Source of the DNA: Paraburkholderia monticola
GTDB taxonomy: Bacteria; Pseudomonadota; Gammaproteobacteria; Burkholderiales; Burkholderiaceae
DNA: 64,000 bases
Assembly: GCF_001580545.1 (NCBI RefSeq)
Contig: NZ_LRBG01000012.1
Location: 248,001-312,000, forward strand
Direction of reading: 5' to 3'
The notes under the pieces are model-generated. The model worked only from the letters and a program-made list of their open reading frames with translations, did no database searches and was not told the DNA's origin. Positions 17,285 through 26,924 of the stretch are shown one piece after another. The first letter of the stretch is position 1; each line of letters begins with the position of its first letter. Both the position numbers and the translations under genes were made by a program.

Positions 17285-18841
17285 ATGTCGTTTTCCCCAA
17301 GCATTGCAGGCCCATCCGCAGCTTTGACGGATCTTTCCAACACCCTCGCCACTCCCCCAGCCAACGCGTTCGCGCGGCTCGGCGGCACGTTTCTGACGCG
17401 CCTGCCCGCCGCGCCGCTCGATGCGCCCTACCTCGTCGGCTTCTCGGCCGAGGCCGCCGCGCAGCTCGGGCTGCCCGAGGGCATCGAGCGGGATCCGGGC
17501 TTCGTCGAGCTGTTCTGCGGCAACGCGACACGCGACTGGCCCGCCGACGCGCTGCCTTATGCGTCGGTGTACTCGGGCCATCAGTTCGGTGTGTGGGCCG
17601 GCCAGCTCGGCGACGGTCGCGCGCTCGTTCTCGGCGAGCTCGAACACGGCGGCGAGCGCTTCGAACTGCAACTCAAAGGCGCGGGCCGCACGCCCTATTC
17701 GCGCATGGGCGACGGCCGCGCGGTGCTGCGCTCGTCGATCCGCGAATATCTGTGCTCCGAGGCGATGCATCATCTCGGCATTCCGACCACGCGCGCGTTG
17801 TGCGTGATCGGCTCCGACCAGCCGGTGCGGCGCGAAACGATCGAAACCGCGGCGGTGCTCACGCGCGTCGCGCCGAGCTTCGTGCGCTTCGGCCACTTCG
17901 AGCACTTCTATGCGAACGATCGCGTCGACGCGCTGCGCGCACTGGCCGACCACGTGATCGAGCGCTTCTATCCGCATTGCAAGGAAGCCGACGATCCGTA
18001 TCTGGCGCTGCTCGCCGAAGCGGTGCGCTCCACCGCAGATCTGATGGTCGACTGGCAGGCGGTCGGTTTCTGTCACGGCGTGATGAATACCGACAACATG
18101 TCGATCCTCGGTCTGACGATCGACTACGGCCCGTTCGGTTTCATGGATGGCTTCGACGCCGGCCACATCTGCAATCACTCCGACACGCAGGGGCGTTATG
18201 CGTATCGGCTGCAACCGCAAATCGGCTACTGGAACCTCTTCTGCCTCGCGCAAGGACTGCTGCCGCTGTTCGGCGCACGGCACGACGAAAGCGTGCGCGC
18301 CGAGAAGTCGGTCGAAGATGCGCAGCACGTGCTCGCCGGCTTCAAGGAACGCTTCGCGCCGGCGCTCGAAAACCGCATGCGCGCGAAGCTCGGCCTCGAA
18401 CAGGCACGCGACGGCGACGACGCGCTCGTCAACCGGCTGTTCGAAGTGATGCACGCGAACCGCGCCGATTTCACGCTGACGTTCCGCCACCTCGCGCGCC
18501 TGTCGAAACACGATGCGAGCGGCGATGCGCCGGCGCGCGACCTGTTCCTCGATCGCGCCGCCTTCGACGCATGGGCGAACGACTACCGCGCGCGGCTGGC
18601 CGTTGAGTCGCGCGACGACGCCGCGCGCGCCATTGCAATGAACCGCGTGAACCCCAAATTCGTACTTCGCAACCATCTGGCGGAAACCGCGATCCAGCGC
18701 GCGAAGGAGAAGGATTTCTCCGAGGTGGAACGGCTTGCGGCCGTGCTGCGTCACCCGTTCGACGAACAGCCCGAATACGCGGCCTATGCGGGCCTGCCGC
18801 CGGACTGGGCAAGTTCGCTGGAAGTGAGCTGTTCGTCCTGA
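17285..18841 (+). CDS. selO: SelO (YdiU) family protein adenylyltransferase
   Basis: A 518-residue member of the SelO pseudokinase family, which transfers AMP from ATP to Ser, Thr or Tyr of target proteins and has been tied to oxidative-stress responses. Conserved blocks visible include YSGHQFGVWAGQLGDGRA, LKGAGRTPYSRMGDGRAVLR, GIPTTRAL, NTDNMSILGLTIDYGPFGF and the C-terminal RNHLAETAI. The protein ends in Cys-Ser-Ser; in eukaryotic SelO the equivalent third-from-last position is selenocysteine. The start at 17285 matches the family. The gene is 47 bases upstream of msrB, on the same strand, which fits a joint redox role. Confidence 0.95.
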   Translation: MSFSPSIAGPSAALTDLSNTLATPPANAFARLGGTFLTRLPAAPLDAPYLVGFSAEAAAQLGLPEGIERDPGFVELFCGNATRDWPADALPYASVYSGHQFGVWAGQLGDGRALVLGELEHGGERFELQLKGAGRTPYSRMGDGRAVLRSSIREYLCSEAMHHLGIPTTRALCVIGSDQPVRRETIETAAVLTRVAPSFVRFGHFEHFYANDRVDALRALADHVIERFYPHCKEADDPYLALLAEAVRSTADLMVDWQAVGFCHGVMNTDNMSILGLTIDYGPFGFMDGFDAGHICNHSDTQGRYAYRLQPQIGYWNLFCLAQGLLPLFGARHDESVRAEKSVEDAQHVLAGFKERFAPALENRMRAKLGLEQARDGDDALVNRLFEVMHANRADFTLTFRHLARLSKHDASGDAPARDLFLDRAAFDAWANDYRARLAVESRDDAARAIAMNRVNPKFVLRNHLAETAIQRAKEKDFSEVERLAAVLRHPFDEQPEYAAYAGLPPDWASSLEVSCSS

Positions 18842-18888
18842 CGCGTCGCCAGAAAACACCGAGACAAACCCGAGACAGGAACCCGACC

Positions 18889-19311
18889 ATGAGCAACCCC
18901 GACGATCTCAAGCATGACACCCCCGCCGTGCAGAAAACCGACGCCGAATGGCGCGAGCAGCTGTCCGACATCGAATATCAGGTGACGCGCCACGCGGCCA
19001 CCGAACGCCCGTTCACGGGCCGCTATAGCGATCACTGGGATCGCGGCGTCTACGACTGCGTGTGCTGCGGCACGCCGCTGTTCGAATCGGACACCAAGTT
19101 CGACGCCGGCTGCGGCTGGCCGAGCTACTTCCGGCCGATCAACGGCGAGGTGATCGCCGAGAAGACCGACCGCTCGCACGGCATGCTGCGTATCGAGGTG
19201 CAGTGCAAGAACTGCGGCGCGCATCTGGGCCACGTGTTCGAGGACGGGCCGGCGCCGACCGGTCTGCGTTACTGCATCAATTCGGCTGCGTTACAATTCG
19301 AGCCCAAGTAA
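18889..19311 (+). CDS. msrB: peptide methionine (R)-S-oxide reductase
   Basis: A 140-residue MsrB that reduces methionine-R-sulfoxide in proteins. Two CxxC zinc pairs are visible (CVCCG and CKNCG), with the conserved GCGWPSYFRP between them, and the catalytic cysteine is Cys129 in RYCINS. No signal peptide, so it is cytoplasmic. It follows selO closely and is followed by a GC-rich hairpin before yciB. Confidence 0.96.
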   Translation: MSNPDDLKHDTPAVQKTDAEWREQLSDIEYQVTRHAATERPFTGRYSDHWDRGVYDCVCCGTPLFESDTKFDAGCGWPSYFRPINGEVIAEKTDRSHGMLRIEVQCKNCGAHLGHVFEDGPAPTGLRYCINSAALQFEPK

Positions 19312-19341
19312 CGCGGCGCGGCAGCGGGCCTGCCGGCTTCG

Positions 19342-19375
19342 GGCGCCGCGGCGCGAATCGCGCGCGGCGCCTTTC
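19342..19375 (+). terminator. weak terminator-like hairpin after msrB
   Basis: GGCGCCGCG (from 19342) pairs with a complementary arm ending in CGGCGCC at 19371, giving a long GC-rich stem with one bulge. Only three T residues follow, so termination may be partial and yciB may still receive read-through. Confidence 0.4.
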
Positions 19376-19465
19376 TCATGCGGCTCGCCTTCGCCGGCGG
19401 GCACCGCGCGCACCATGCGGGCGCTTTTCACCGTTCGACCCACTCTCCGACTTCCCGACCAGATA

Positions 19466-19996
19466 ATGAAATTCCTGTTCGATCTGTTCCCGATCATCCT
19501 GTTCTTCGTCGCCTTCAAGATCTGGGGCATTTTCACGGCGACGGCAGTGGCGATCGTCGCCACGCTGGTACAGATCGCGTGGGTGGCGTTCCGCCACCGC
19601 AAGGTCGATCCGATGCTGTGGGTGAGCCTTGGCGTCGTCGTCGTATTTGGCGGCGCGACGCTCGTGCTGCACAACGACACCTTCATCAAATGGAAGCCGA
19701 CCGTGCTGTACTGGGCGTTTTCCGTCGCGCTAGTCGTCTCTCAGTTCGGCTTCAACAAGAACCTGATCGAAGCGATGATGGGCAAGCAGATCGCGCTGCC
19801 GCACGCGATCTGGGGCAAGCTGAACCTGATCTGGGCGGTGTTTTTCGTGCTGCTCGGCCTCCTGAACCTGTTCGTCGCGTATCACTTCACGACCGATCAG
19901 TGGGTCAATTTCAAGCTGTTCGGCGCAACGGGCTGCCTGCTCGTGTTCATCGTCGGACAGAGCCTGTGGCTGTCAAAGTACATGAAAGAGGAATGA
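19466..19996 (+). CDS. yciB: inner-membrane septation protein A (YciB)
   Basis: A 176-residue YciB/IspZ-family membrane protein with about five hydrophobic segments, starting MKFLFDLFPIILFFVAFK. It affects cell-envelope synthesis and septation in Escherichia coli and Shigella. NKNLIEAMMGKQ and LPHAIWGKLN are typical conserved loops. The start at 19466 was chosen because the upstream in-frame extension is not hydrophobic or conserved. Its stop is one base before the bolA start, so the two are translationally linked. Confidence 0.95.
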   Translation: MKFLFDLFPIILFFVAFKIWGIFTATAVAIVATLVQIAWVAFRHRKVDPMLWVSLGVVVVFGGATLVLHNDTFIKWKPTVLYWAFSVALVVSQFGFNKNLIEAMMGKQIALPHAIWGKLNLIWAVFFVLLGLLNLFVAYHFTTDQWVNFKLFGATGCLLVFIVGQSLWLSKYMKEE

Positions 19997-19997
19997 C

Positions 19998-20309
19998 ATG
20001 AGCGACCTGTTCATGCACGCGAGCACCGCCGAGCGCGCCGCGCTGATCGAGGCGCGTCTCACGGCCGCGCTCGCGCCCGTCGAAACGATCCGCATCACCG
20101 ACGACAGCGCGCAGCACGCGGGACACGCCGGCGCCGCCGCCGGCGGTCATTTCAGTGTCACGATCGTGGCCGTCGCATTTGCCGGCAAGCCCCGCGTGGC
20201 GCGGCATCGCATGGTGTATGATGCGCTGGCCGATGCCATGCAGCGCGGCATTCATGCCCTTGCCATCACGGCGTATACGCCCGAAGAATTTGCTTTGTTG
20301 CCCCGCTAG
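19998..20309 (+). CDS. bolA: BolA-family protein
   Basis: A 103-residue BolA-like protein with the core fold HFSVTIVAVAFAGKPRVARHRMVYDALADAM and C-terminal ALAITAYTPEEF. BolA proteins partner with monothiol glutaredoxins in iron-sulfur handling, and some bind DNA. The conserved histidine in RHRMVYD that can bind a cluster is present. An AGAGGA ribosome-binding site lies inside the end of yciB. The parvulin gene starts 10 bases later, giving a tight yciB-bolA-ppiC order. Confidence 0.92.
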   Translation: MSDLFMHASTAERAALIEARLTAALAPVETIRITDDSAQHAGHAGAAAGGHFSVTIVAVAFAGKPRVARHRMVYDALADAMQRGIHALAITAYTPEEFALLPR

Positions 20310-20319
20310 GAACCTTTCG

Positions 20320-21099
20320 ATGACCTTGAAGAAAACCCGCCTCTGGGTATTGCTGGCTGCGTTTGCGGCCGCACCTGCATTCGCACAGAACATCGCCGTC
20401 GTGAACGGTACGCCGATTCCGAAGTCGCGCGCCGATGCATTGATCGAACAACTGGTTCACCAGGGCCAGCAAGACACGCCGCAGTTGCAGCAGGCCGTGC
20501 GCGAAGAGCTCGTGAATCGCGAAATCCTGATGCAGGAAGCCATTCGTCGCGGTCTGCCGAACCGTCCGGACGTCAAGGCGCAAATCGCGGTCGCGCAACA
20601 AACCGTCGTGCTGCGCGCGCTGATCGAAGACTTCGTGAAGAACAACCAGCCGACCGACGCGGAAGTCACCGCGCGCTACAACGCGCTGGTCAAGGACGCG
20701 GGCGGCAAGGAATATCACCTGCACCATATCCTCGTCGACAACGAGCAGCAGGCGAAGGACCTGATCGCGAAGATCAAGGCCGGCGCAAGCTTCGAAGATC
20801 TGGCCAAGCAGTACTCGAAGGACCCGGGATCGGGCAAGAACGGCGGCGACCTCGACTGGTCGGACCCGAAGGCCTACGTGCCTGAATTCGCGGACGCGGC
20901 CACGCATCTGCAGAAAGGCCAGATGACCGACACGCCGGTGCATACGCAATTCGGCTGGCACATCATCCGTGTCGACGACGTGCGTGCCGTCACGCCGCCG
21001 CCGCTCGAGCAGGTGCGCGCGCAGATCGTCCAGCAGATCCAGCAGGAAAAGCTGCAGGCGTTCGAAGAGAACCTGCGCAAGAACGCGAAGATTCAGTGA
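20320..21099 (+). CDS. periplasmic peptidyl-prolyl cis-trans isomerase, parvulin type
   Basis: A 259-residue exported foldase. The signal peptide (about residues 1-22) ends at AFAQ. An N-terminal SurA-like helical region precedes the parvulin domain (about 130-225), which has HLHHILV, GASFEDLAKQYSKDPGSGKNGGDL and FGWHIIRVDDV. The C-terminal tail is a charged helix. It would help fold exported or outer-membrane proteins. It is smaller than SurA, with one isomerase domain, and resembles the PpiC/PrsA-like proteins common in Burkholderiales. The start at 20320 has an AGGA ribosome-binding site; a terminator follows. Confidence 0.93.
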   Translation: MTLKKTRLWVLLAAFAAAPAFAQNIAVVNGTPIPKSRADALIEQLVHQGQQDTPQLQQAVREELVNREILMQEAIRRGLPNRPDVKAQIAVAQQTVVLRALIEDFVKNNQPTDAEVTARYNALVKDAGGKEYHLHHILVDNEQQAKDLIAKIKAGASFEDLAKQYSKDPGSGKNGGDLDWSDPKAYVPEFADAATHLQKGQMTDTPVHTQFGWHIIRVDDVRAVTPPPLEQVRAQIVQQIQQEKLQAFEENLRKNAKIQ

Positions 21100-21154
21100 A
21101 TCTCAGCGGGCGGATCGTCTTCGGATAGCCCGCCTGCCGCTGAAGCCTGAATGT

Positions 21155-21182
21155 AAAAAAGCCGCCCGTGGGCGGCTTTTTT
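21155..21182. terminator. bidirectional terminator between the parvulin gene and purL
   Basis: A perfect inverted repeat AAAAAAGCCGCC (21155-21166) and GGCGGCTTTTTT (21171-21182) separated by four bases gives a stem with a T-run on both strands. It lies between convergent genes and can serve both. Confidence 0.9.
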
Positions 21183-21232
21183 GTTGCTGCGAGGTGCGGA
21201 GCCGCCGCACGTGGCGGCAGCCCCTTGACCCA

Positions 21233-24200
21233 TCAACCGAGCCAGCGGCGCGCGTTCTGGAACACGCGCAGCCACGGGCTCGCGTCCGTGCCGATCTCGC
21301 CCCAGCCCTGCGGATGCCAGCTCATCTGCACCGCGCGATGCACGCGCTCCGTGTGCGGCATCAGCACCGAGAAGCGGCCGTCGGCCGTCGTGACCGAGGT
21401 GATGCCCTCGGGCGAGCCGTTCGGGTTGAACGGATACTGCTCGGTTGCCTGACCGCGGTGATCGACATAGCGCATCGCGACCGCGACCTTCGACTTGTCA
21501 CCCTGCTGCGAGAAGTCCGCATAGCCTTCGCCGTGCGCAACCGCGACCGGGATGCGCGAGCCTTCCATGCCAGCGAAGAAGATCGACGGCGATGCCTGCA
21601 CCTCGACGAGCGAGAAACGCGCCTCGAATTTCTCCGACTTGTTGCGCGTGAACTTCGGCCACGCCTCGGCACCGGGGATCATCGACGCGAGGCTGCTCAT
21701 CATCTGGCAACCGTTGCAGATGCCGAGCGCGAACGTGTCCTCGCGACCGAAGAACGCGGCGAACATGTCGGCCAGTTGCGCATTGAAGCGGATCGTCTTC
21801 GCCCAGCCTTCGCCGGCGCCCAGCGTATCGCCGTACGAGAAGCCGCCGCATGCGACCGCGCCCGCGAAATCGGCCAGGTTCGCGCGACCCGCGAGCAGAT
21901 CGCTCATGTGCACGTCGTGCGCATCGAAACCGGCGCGATCGAATGCATAGGCCGTCTCCAGATGCGAGTTCACGCCCTGCTCGCGCAGGATCGCGACGCG
22001 CGGACGCGCGCCCTTGCCGATGAACGGTGCGGCGACGTCGTCGGCCGGATCAAAGCTCAGCACTGGCGTGATGCCGGGGTCGGCCGCGTCGAGCAAGGCG
22101 TCGTATTCGGCGTCGGCGCAAGCCGGGTTGTCGCGCAGACGCGCGATGCGCCAGCTCACTTCGCTCCACGTGCGATGCAGTTCGGCACGCGGTGCTTCGT
22201 AGACCTTCTTCGCATCGCGATAGATCTCGATCACATCGCGCTCGTTGGTCTTGCCGATCACGTGCGAGCACGCCGACAGACCTTGCTCGCGCAGCGCGGC
22301 GAGCACCGCGTCGCGATCGGCCGCACGCACCTGCACGACGGCGCCGAGCTCTTCGTTGAAGAGCGCGCGCAGCGTGCGGTCTTCGCGACGGCCGCTGGTC
22401 TGCTTCGCCCAATCCTTCGCGTCGCCATAATCGGATTCGTGGTGCTCGTCGAGCACCAGCATGTCGACGTTCAGCGACACGCCCGCGTGACCCGCGAACG
22501 CCATTTCGCAAACCGTTGCCCACAGGCCGCCGTCCGAGCGGTCGTGGTACGCGAGCAGCTTACCGTCGCGATTGAGCGCCTGGATCGCGTTGAAGAAGCG
22601 CTTCAGATCTTCCGGATCGTCGACATCGGGCACCGTGTCGCCGACCTGCTGCGTGACCTGCGCGAGGATGCTGCCGCCAAGACGATGCTTGCCGCGGCCG
22701 AGATCGATCGCGATCAGCACCGACTCGCCGACTTCGCTCACGCGACGCAATTGCGGCGTCAGGTGGCGGCGCACGTCTTCGACCGGTGCGAATGCCGAGA
22801 TGATCAGCGACACCGGCGCGACCACTTCTTTCGCGACGCCGCTTTCTTCCCAGCGCGTGCGCATCGACAGCGAATCCTTGCCGACCGGAATGCCGATGCC
22901 GAGCGCCGGGCACAGTTCCATGCCGATCGCCTTGACGGTGTCGTAGAGCGCCGCGTCTTCGCCCGGCGCGCCGCACGCGGCCATCCAGTTGGCCGACAGC
23001 TTCAGCTTGTCGAGCGACGCGATCGGCGCCGCCGCGATGTTCGTGATCGCTTCGCCGACCGCCATGCGGCCCGAGGCCGGCGCATTGATGACGGCGAGCG
23101 GCGTGCGCTCGGACATCGTCATTGCTTCGCCGCTGAAGCCCGCGTAATCCATCGTCGTGATCGCGACGTCGGCGACCGGTACCTGCCACGGGCCGACCAT
23201 CTGGTCGCGCGCGGTCGTGCCGCCGACCGAACGGTCGCCGATCGTGATCAGGAACGACTTGCTCGCGACCGTCGGATGACGCAGCACGCTCTGCGCGACC
23301 TCTTGCAGCGCGAGGCCGGTCACGTCGACCGGTTCGAGCTTGCGTTCGACGCGCTTCACGTCGCGATGCATGCGCGGCGGCTTGCCGAGCAGCACTTCCA
23401 TCGGCATGTCGACCGGCTGATGCGCACCTGCCTGCAGTTCGGCATCGATCAGCTTCAGCTGACGCTCGGCGGTGGCCGTGCCGATCACCGCGAACGGGCA
23501 GCGCTCGCGCTCGCACATCCCTTCGAACGCCGGCAGATCGGCCGGCGCAATGGCCAGCACGTAGCGCTCCTGTGCTTCGTTCGACCAGATTTCGCGCGGC
23601 GACAGCCCGCTCTCTTCGAGCTGGATCTTGCGCAGTTCGAACAGCGCGCCCTTACCCGCGCCATCGACGACTTCGGGGAACGCGTTCGACAGACCGCCCG
23701 CGCCGACGTCGTGAATGCTGAGAATCGGGTTCCGGTCGCCGAGCTGCCAGCATGCGTTGATCACTTCCTGCGCGCGCCGCTCGATTTCCGGGTTGCCGCG
23801 CTGCACCGAGTCGAAGTCGAGCTCGGCGGTGTTGGTGCCGGTCGCCATCGAGCTCGCGGCGCCGCCGCCCATGCCGATGCGCATGCCCGGGCCGCCGATC
23901 TGGATCAGCAGCGACCCTTCCGGCAGATCGTGCTTGTGGGTGTGCTGGTCGGAGATATTGCCGATGCCGCCCGCGATCATGATCGGCTTGTGATAGCCGC
24001 GCACGAGACCCGCGACGTTCTGCTCGTAGGCACGGAAGTAGCCGCCCAGGTTCGGACGGCCGAATTCGTTGTTGAACGCGGCGCCGCCGAGCGGGCCGTC
24101 GATCATGATCTGCAGCGGCGAGGCGATGCGATCCGGGCGGCCGTACGCTCCGTGGTGGTCGGCCGGGTTGCGCTGGGCGAGCGGCTGGGCGTTGTCGCGC

Positions 24201-25315
24201 GCGTTTTCCCACACCTCGACGGCCTCCGGCAGTTCGAGGTTCGACACCGTGAAGCCGCTCAGACCCGCCTTCGGACGCGCGCCGCGGCCGGTCGCGCCTT
24301 CGTCGCGGATTTCACCGCCGGCGCCGGTCGCGGCGCCCGGGAACGGCGAGATCGCGGTCGGGTGGTTGTGCGTTTCGACCTTCATCAGCGTGTGCGTAAG
24401 CTCGACGCTGCGACCGTAATGCTCGGGCAATTCGCTTGCGCCGAGCTCGGCCGGCGTACGCGGGAACCAGCGCTCGGCCATGCCGCCGACCATGATCGCC
24501 GAGTTGTCCGAATACGCGACGATCGTGCCCTGCGGGTTCAGCTTCTCGGTGTTGCGGATCATGTTGAACAGCGACATGTCCTGCTTCTCGCCGTCGATCG
24601 TCCAGTCCGCGTTGAAGATCTTGTGGCGGCAGTGCTCGCTGTTGGCCTGCGCGAACATCATCAGTTCGACGTCGGTCGGGTTGCGGCCGAGCTTCGTGAA
24701 GGCGTCGACGAGGTAGTCGATTTCGTCGTCGGCGAGCGCGAGGCCGAGCTCCGCGTTGGCGGTCTCGAGCGCGACGCGGCCGTTCGCGAGGACGTCGACG
24801 GTTTGCAGCGGCTTGGCCGGCAGTTCGTCGAACAGATGCTGTGCATGGTCGCGCGACGGCGCGACACTCTCGGTCATGCGGTCGTGCAGCACCGCGGCGA
24901 CGGCCGCGCGCGCTTCGTCGGAGAGCGCCTTCTTGCCGCCGAGCAGCCCGCTTTTCAGCGTGACCGTGTACTCGACGCCGCGTTCGATGCGCCGCACCTG
25001 CGTGAGGCCGCAATGATGCGCGATGTCGGTTGCCTTGCTGGCCCACGGCGAGACGGTGCCAAAGCGCGGCACGACGAGGAAGGTCTCGACGGCGCCACGT
25101 TCCTTGCCGGCTTCGAACGGATCGCCGTAGTGCATCAGCGCCTCGACCTTCGCGCTGTCTTCAGCGGACAGTTCGGTCTGGGCGTTGACGAAGTGCAGAT
25201 ATTGCCCGCGCACGCCGGTGATATTCGGGTCGATGCGCGTGAGCGTGTCGAGCAGGCGGGTTTGACGGAAATCGGAAAGGGCCGAAGCGCCGGGGAAACA
25301 CGAGAAGTGGGCCAT
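21233..25315 (-). CDS. purL: phosphoribosylformylglycinamidine synthase (large, single-chain)
   Basis: A 1360-residue FGAM synthase, the fourth step of purine synthesis, converting FGAR and glutamine to FGAM. It is the fused form typical of gamma- and beta-proteobacteria: N-terminal linker domain, two PurM-like halves (HNHPTAISPFPGAATGAGGEIRDEG, and HDVGAGGLSNAFPE), and a C-terminal class-I glutaminase with GICNGCQMM carrying the catalytic cysteine and AHGEG. The start at 25315 (MAHFSCFPG) matches the family; the 15-residue extension does not. The gene is on its own, between a bidirectional terminator and a divergent flavoprotein gene. Confidence 0.97.
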   Translation of the reverse strand: MAHFSCFPGASALSDFRQTRLLDTLTRIDPNITGVRGQYLHFVNAQTELSAEDSAKVEALMHYGDPFEAGKERGAVETFLVVPRFGTVSPWASKATDIAHHCGLTQVRRIERGVEYTVTLKSGLLGGKKALSDEARAAVAAVLHDRMTESVAPSRDHAQHLFDELPAKPLQTVDVLANGRVALETANAELGLALADDEIDYLVDAFTKLGRNPTDVELMMFAQANSEHCRHKIFNADWTIDGEKQDMSLFNMIRNTEKLNPQGTIVAYSDNSAIMVGGMAERWFPRTPAELGASELPEHYGRSVELTHTLMKVETHNHPTAISPFPGAATGAGGEIRDEGATGRGARPKAGLSGFTVSNLELPEAVEVWENARDNAQPLAQRNPADHHGAYGRPDRIASPLQIMIDGPLGGAAFNNEFGRPNLGGYFRAYEQNVAGLVRGYHKPIMIAGGIGNISDQHTHKHDLPEGSLLIQIGGPGMRIGMGGGAASSMATGTNTAELDFDSVQRGNPEIERRAQEVINACWQLGDRNPILSIHDVGAGGLSNAFPEVVDGAGKGALFELRKIQLEESGLSPREIWSNEAQERYVLAIAPADLPAFEGMCERERCPFAVIGTATAERQLKLIDAELQAGAHQPVDMPMEVLLGKPPRMHRDVKRVERKLEPVDVTGLALQEVAQSVLRHPTVASKSFLITIGDRSVGGTTARDQMVGPWQVPVADVAITTMDYAGFSGEAMTMSERTPLAVINAPASGRMAVGEAITNIAAAPIASLDKLKLSANWMAACGAPGEDAALYDTVKAIGMELCPALGIGIPVGKDSLSMRTRWEESGVAKEVVAPVSLIISAFAPVEDVRRHLTPQLRRVSEVGESVLIAIDLGRGKHRLGGSILAQVTQQVGDTVPDVDDPEDLKRFFNAIQALNRDGKLLAYHDRSDGGLWATVCEMAFAGHAGVSLNVDMLVLDEHHESDYGDAKDWAKQTSGRREDRTLRALFNEELGAVVQVRAADRDAVLAALREQGLSACSHVIGKTNERDVIEIYRDAKKVYEAPRAELHRTWSEVSWRIARLRDNPACADAEYDALLDAADPGITPVLSFDPADDVAAPFIGKGARPRVAILREQGVNSHLETAYAFDRAGFDAHDVHMSDLLAGRANLADFAGAVACGGFSYGDTLGAGEGWAKTIRFNAQLADMFAAFFGREDTFALGICNGCQMMSSLASMIPGAEAWPKFTRNKSEKFEARFSLVEVQASPSIFFAGMEGSRIPVAVAHGEGYADFSQQGDKSKVAVAMRYVDHRGQATEQYPFNPNGSPEGITSVTTADGRFSVLMPHTERVHRAVQMSWHPQGWGEIGTDASPWLRVFQNARRWLG

Positions 25316-25628
25316 GGGACTTGACGTTGCGTCGCTCAATGATGCCGGAGAGTCGCGCATGCAGGCGACGTGAGGCGGAAAGGAAGTCCGGGATTATACC
25401 CCGGGAACGGGTCTCCGACGGGCTCCGGGGTGGGTGGGCAGCGGCCCGCGCGGTGCCGCGCGAGCCCTCGCCGCGCTGCTCGTGGCGTCGCCGCGCGGGT
25501 GCTTTGACTGCTATCATTCGCGTTTCACCAGATCGGCACGTGCAACCCGGGCAACACCCGGCGGCGCGCCGCATGTCACACCCAACGGGAACGCGCGCGA
25601 GCCGCCCGTCGGCATATCGAATCAGAGC
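25316..25628. other. 313-base divergent spacer between purL and the DadA-like gene
   Basis: No convincing gene or RNA is seen here. On the minus strand a perfect TATAAT at 25393-25398 could be the -10 element of purL, about 78 bases from its start, although the -35 position is poor. I found no recognisable PurR-like palindrome by eye. Promoters for both divergent genes must lie here. Confidence 0.5.
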
Positions 25629-26924
25629 ATGGATGTCATCGTCATTGGCGGCGGGATAGCGGGCGTCGCCACCGCTTATCACCTGCGCGCGGCCGGCCAC
25701 CGGGTATGCGTCGTCGAGCGTCACGCGACCGTCGCGCAAGGCGCCACCTATGGACAAGGCGGCACCGTGCTGCCCACGCCCCTCGACGTCTGGTTCGGCC
25801 CGACCTTTATGGCGAGCCGCTACAACGCAAAGAACGGCGTGATCAGCAAGACCGGCTTCAACGGCGCCGCGCGGCAGTTCGTCAAGCAGCTCGCAGAATG
25901 GCAGGAGCCCGAGGCGTTCGCGCGCCAGTATGCGCTGTTGCGGCCGCTGATCGAATCGTCGCGCGAGGCGATGGCCGACGTCGAAGCCCGCTTCGGCCTC
26001 GAATTCGAACAGGCGAGCGGCCTCCTGTACCTCGTGCGCGCCGCGCACGAATGGGAGCTGAGCACGCCTGCGCTCGATCTGCTGGGCCGCTTCGAGGTGC
26101 CCCATCACGTGCTGAGCCCGGCCGAATGCGCGGCGTTCGAGCATGCGGTGCCGACCGATCCCGAATTCGCCGGCGGCGTACTGTTCGAGCATGAGCGCAC
26201 CGCGAACTGTCCGCTGTTCACGAAGCTCGTCAAACAGGTGCTCGATACGCTGGGCGGCGTGCAGTTCATGCCGAACTGCGAGGTGACCGGCATTCGGCTC
26301 GAAAACGAGCGCGCGGCGGTCGAACTGGCGCCACGCGATAACGCGCCGCGCTCGCGCGAAATCGACGTGGTGCACGCCGACGCGGTCGTGGTCGCGGCCG
26401 GCTACGGCAGCCTCGCGCTGCTCGAGCGCGCGGGGCTCAGGCTGCCGCTCTATCCGCTGCGGCTGCATTCGCTGGTCGCGCCGATCGCGCACGAGGAATG
26501 CGCGCCGCACGTCGCGATCGTCGATGCGGTCAAGCGCATCGGTGTCAGCCGGATGAACCATCGGCTGCGGATCGCGGGCGGCGCGGTGCTGCAAAGTGCG
26601 AGCCAGATCGACAAGCCGCTCGGCGAAGCGCTGACCAAAGAGGCGCTCGCGCTGCTCGGCCAGGCGACGCACGACTGGATTCCGGGCGCCGCGCGCATTT
26701 CGGCGGCGCTGCCGTGGGAAGGTGTGAAGCTGTTGTCGCCCGATGGCTTGCCGGTGATCGGCAACGCGTTGCATCCGCGGCTGTTCGTCAACGTCGGGCA
26801 TGGGCCGGCCGGCTGGGGCCTTGCCTGCGGCGCGGGCAAGCTCGTTGCCGAGCTGATGTCGGGCCAGACGCCGACGCTGCCGCCGGACACGCTCGCGGCG
26901 ATGCGGCCGGAGCGGTTCCAGTAA
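25629..26924 (+). CDS. FAD-dependent D-amino acid dehydrogenase-like oxidoreductase
   Basis: A 431-residue DAO-superfamily flavoprotein. The dinucleotide-binding motif VIGGGIAGVATAYHL opens the protein and is followed by the acidic end of beta-2 (VVERH). The C-terminal FAD contact GHGPAGWGLACGAGKL is typical of DadA. DadA enzymes oxidise D-amino acids to keto acids and feed electrons to the respiratory chain. The start at 25629 was chosen because the family begins right at this motif. No alr/dadX racemase is adjacent, so the D-alanine role is not confirmed by context. Confidence 0.88.
   Translation: MDVIVIGGGIAGVATAYHLRAAGHRVCVVERHATVAQGATYGQGGTVLPTPLDVWFGPTFMASRYNAKNGVISKTGFNGAARQFVKQLAEWQEPEAFARQYALLRPLIESSREAMADVEARFGLEFEQASGLLYLVRAAHEWELSTPALDLLGRFEVPHHVLSPAECAAFEHAVPTDPEFAGGVLFEHERTANCPLFTKLVKQVLDTLGGVQFMPNCEVTGIRLENERAAVELAPRDNAPRSREIDVVHADAVVVAAGYGSLALLERAGLRLPLYPLRLHSLVAPIAHEECAPHVAIVDAVKRIGVSRMNHRLRIAGGAVLQSASQIDKPLGEALTKEALALLGQATHDWIPGAARISAALPWEGVKLLSPDGLPVIGNALHPRLFVNVGHGPAGWGLACGAGKLVAELMSGQTPTLPPDTLAAMRPERFQ

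Noticed and set aside
17075..18859. N-terminal extension of the acyl-CoA synthetase by almost 600 codons
   Set aside because: The frame is open by chance opposite selO. The ligase has a good ribosome-binding site and a family-like N-terminus at 17074.
20969..25324. Open frame of 1451 codons on the plus strand, opposite purL
   Set aside because: It is antisense to the well-supported purL gene. It is rich in Arg, His, Asp and Val without domain motifs, as expected where high third-position GC removes stop codons from the opposite strand.
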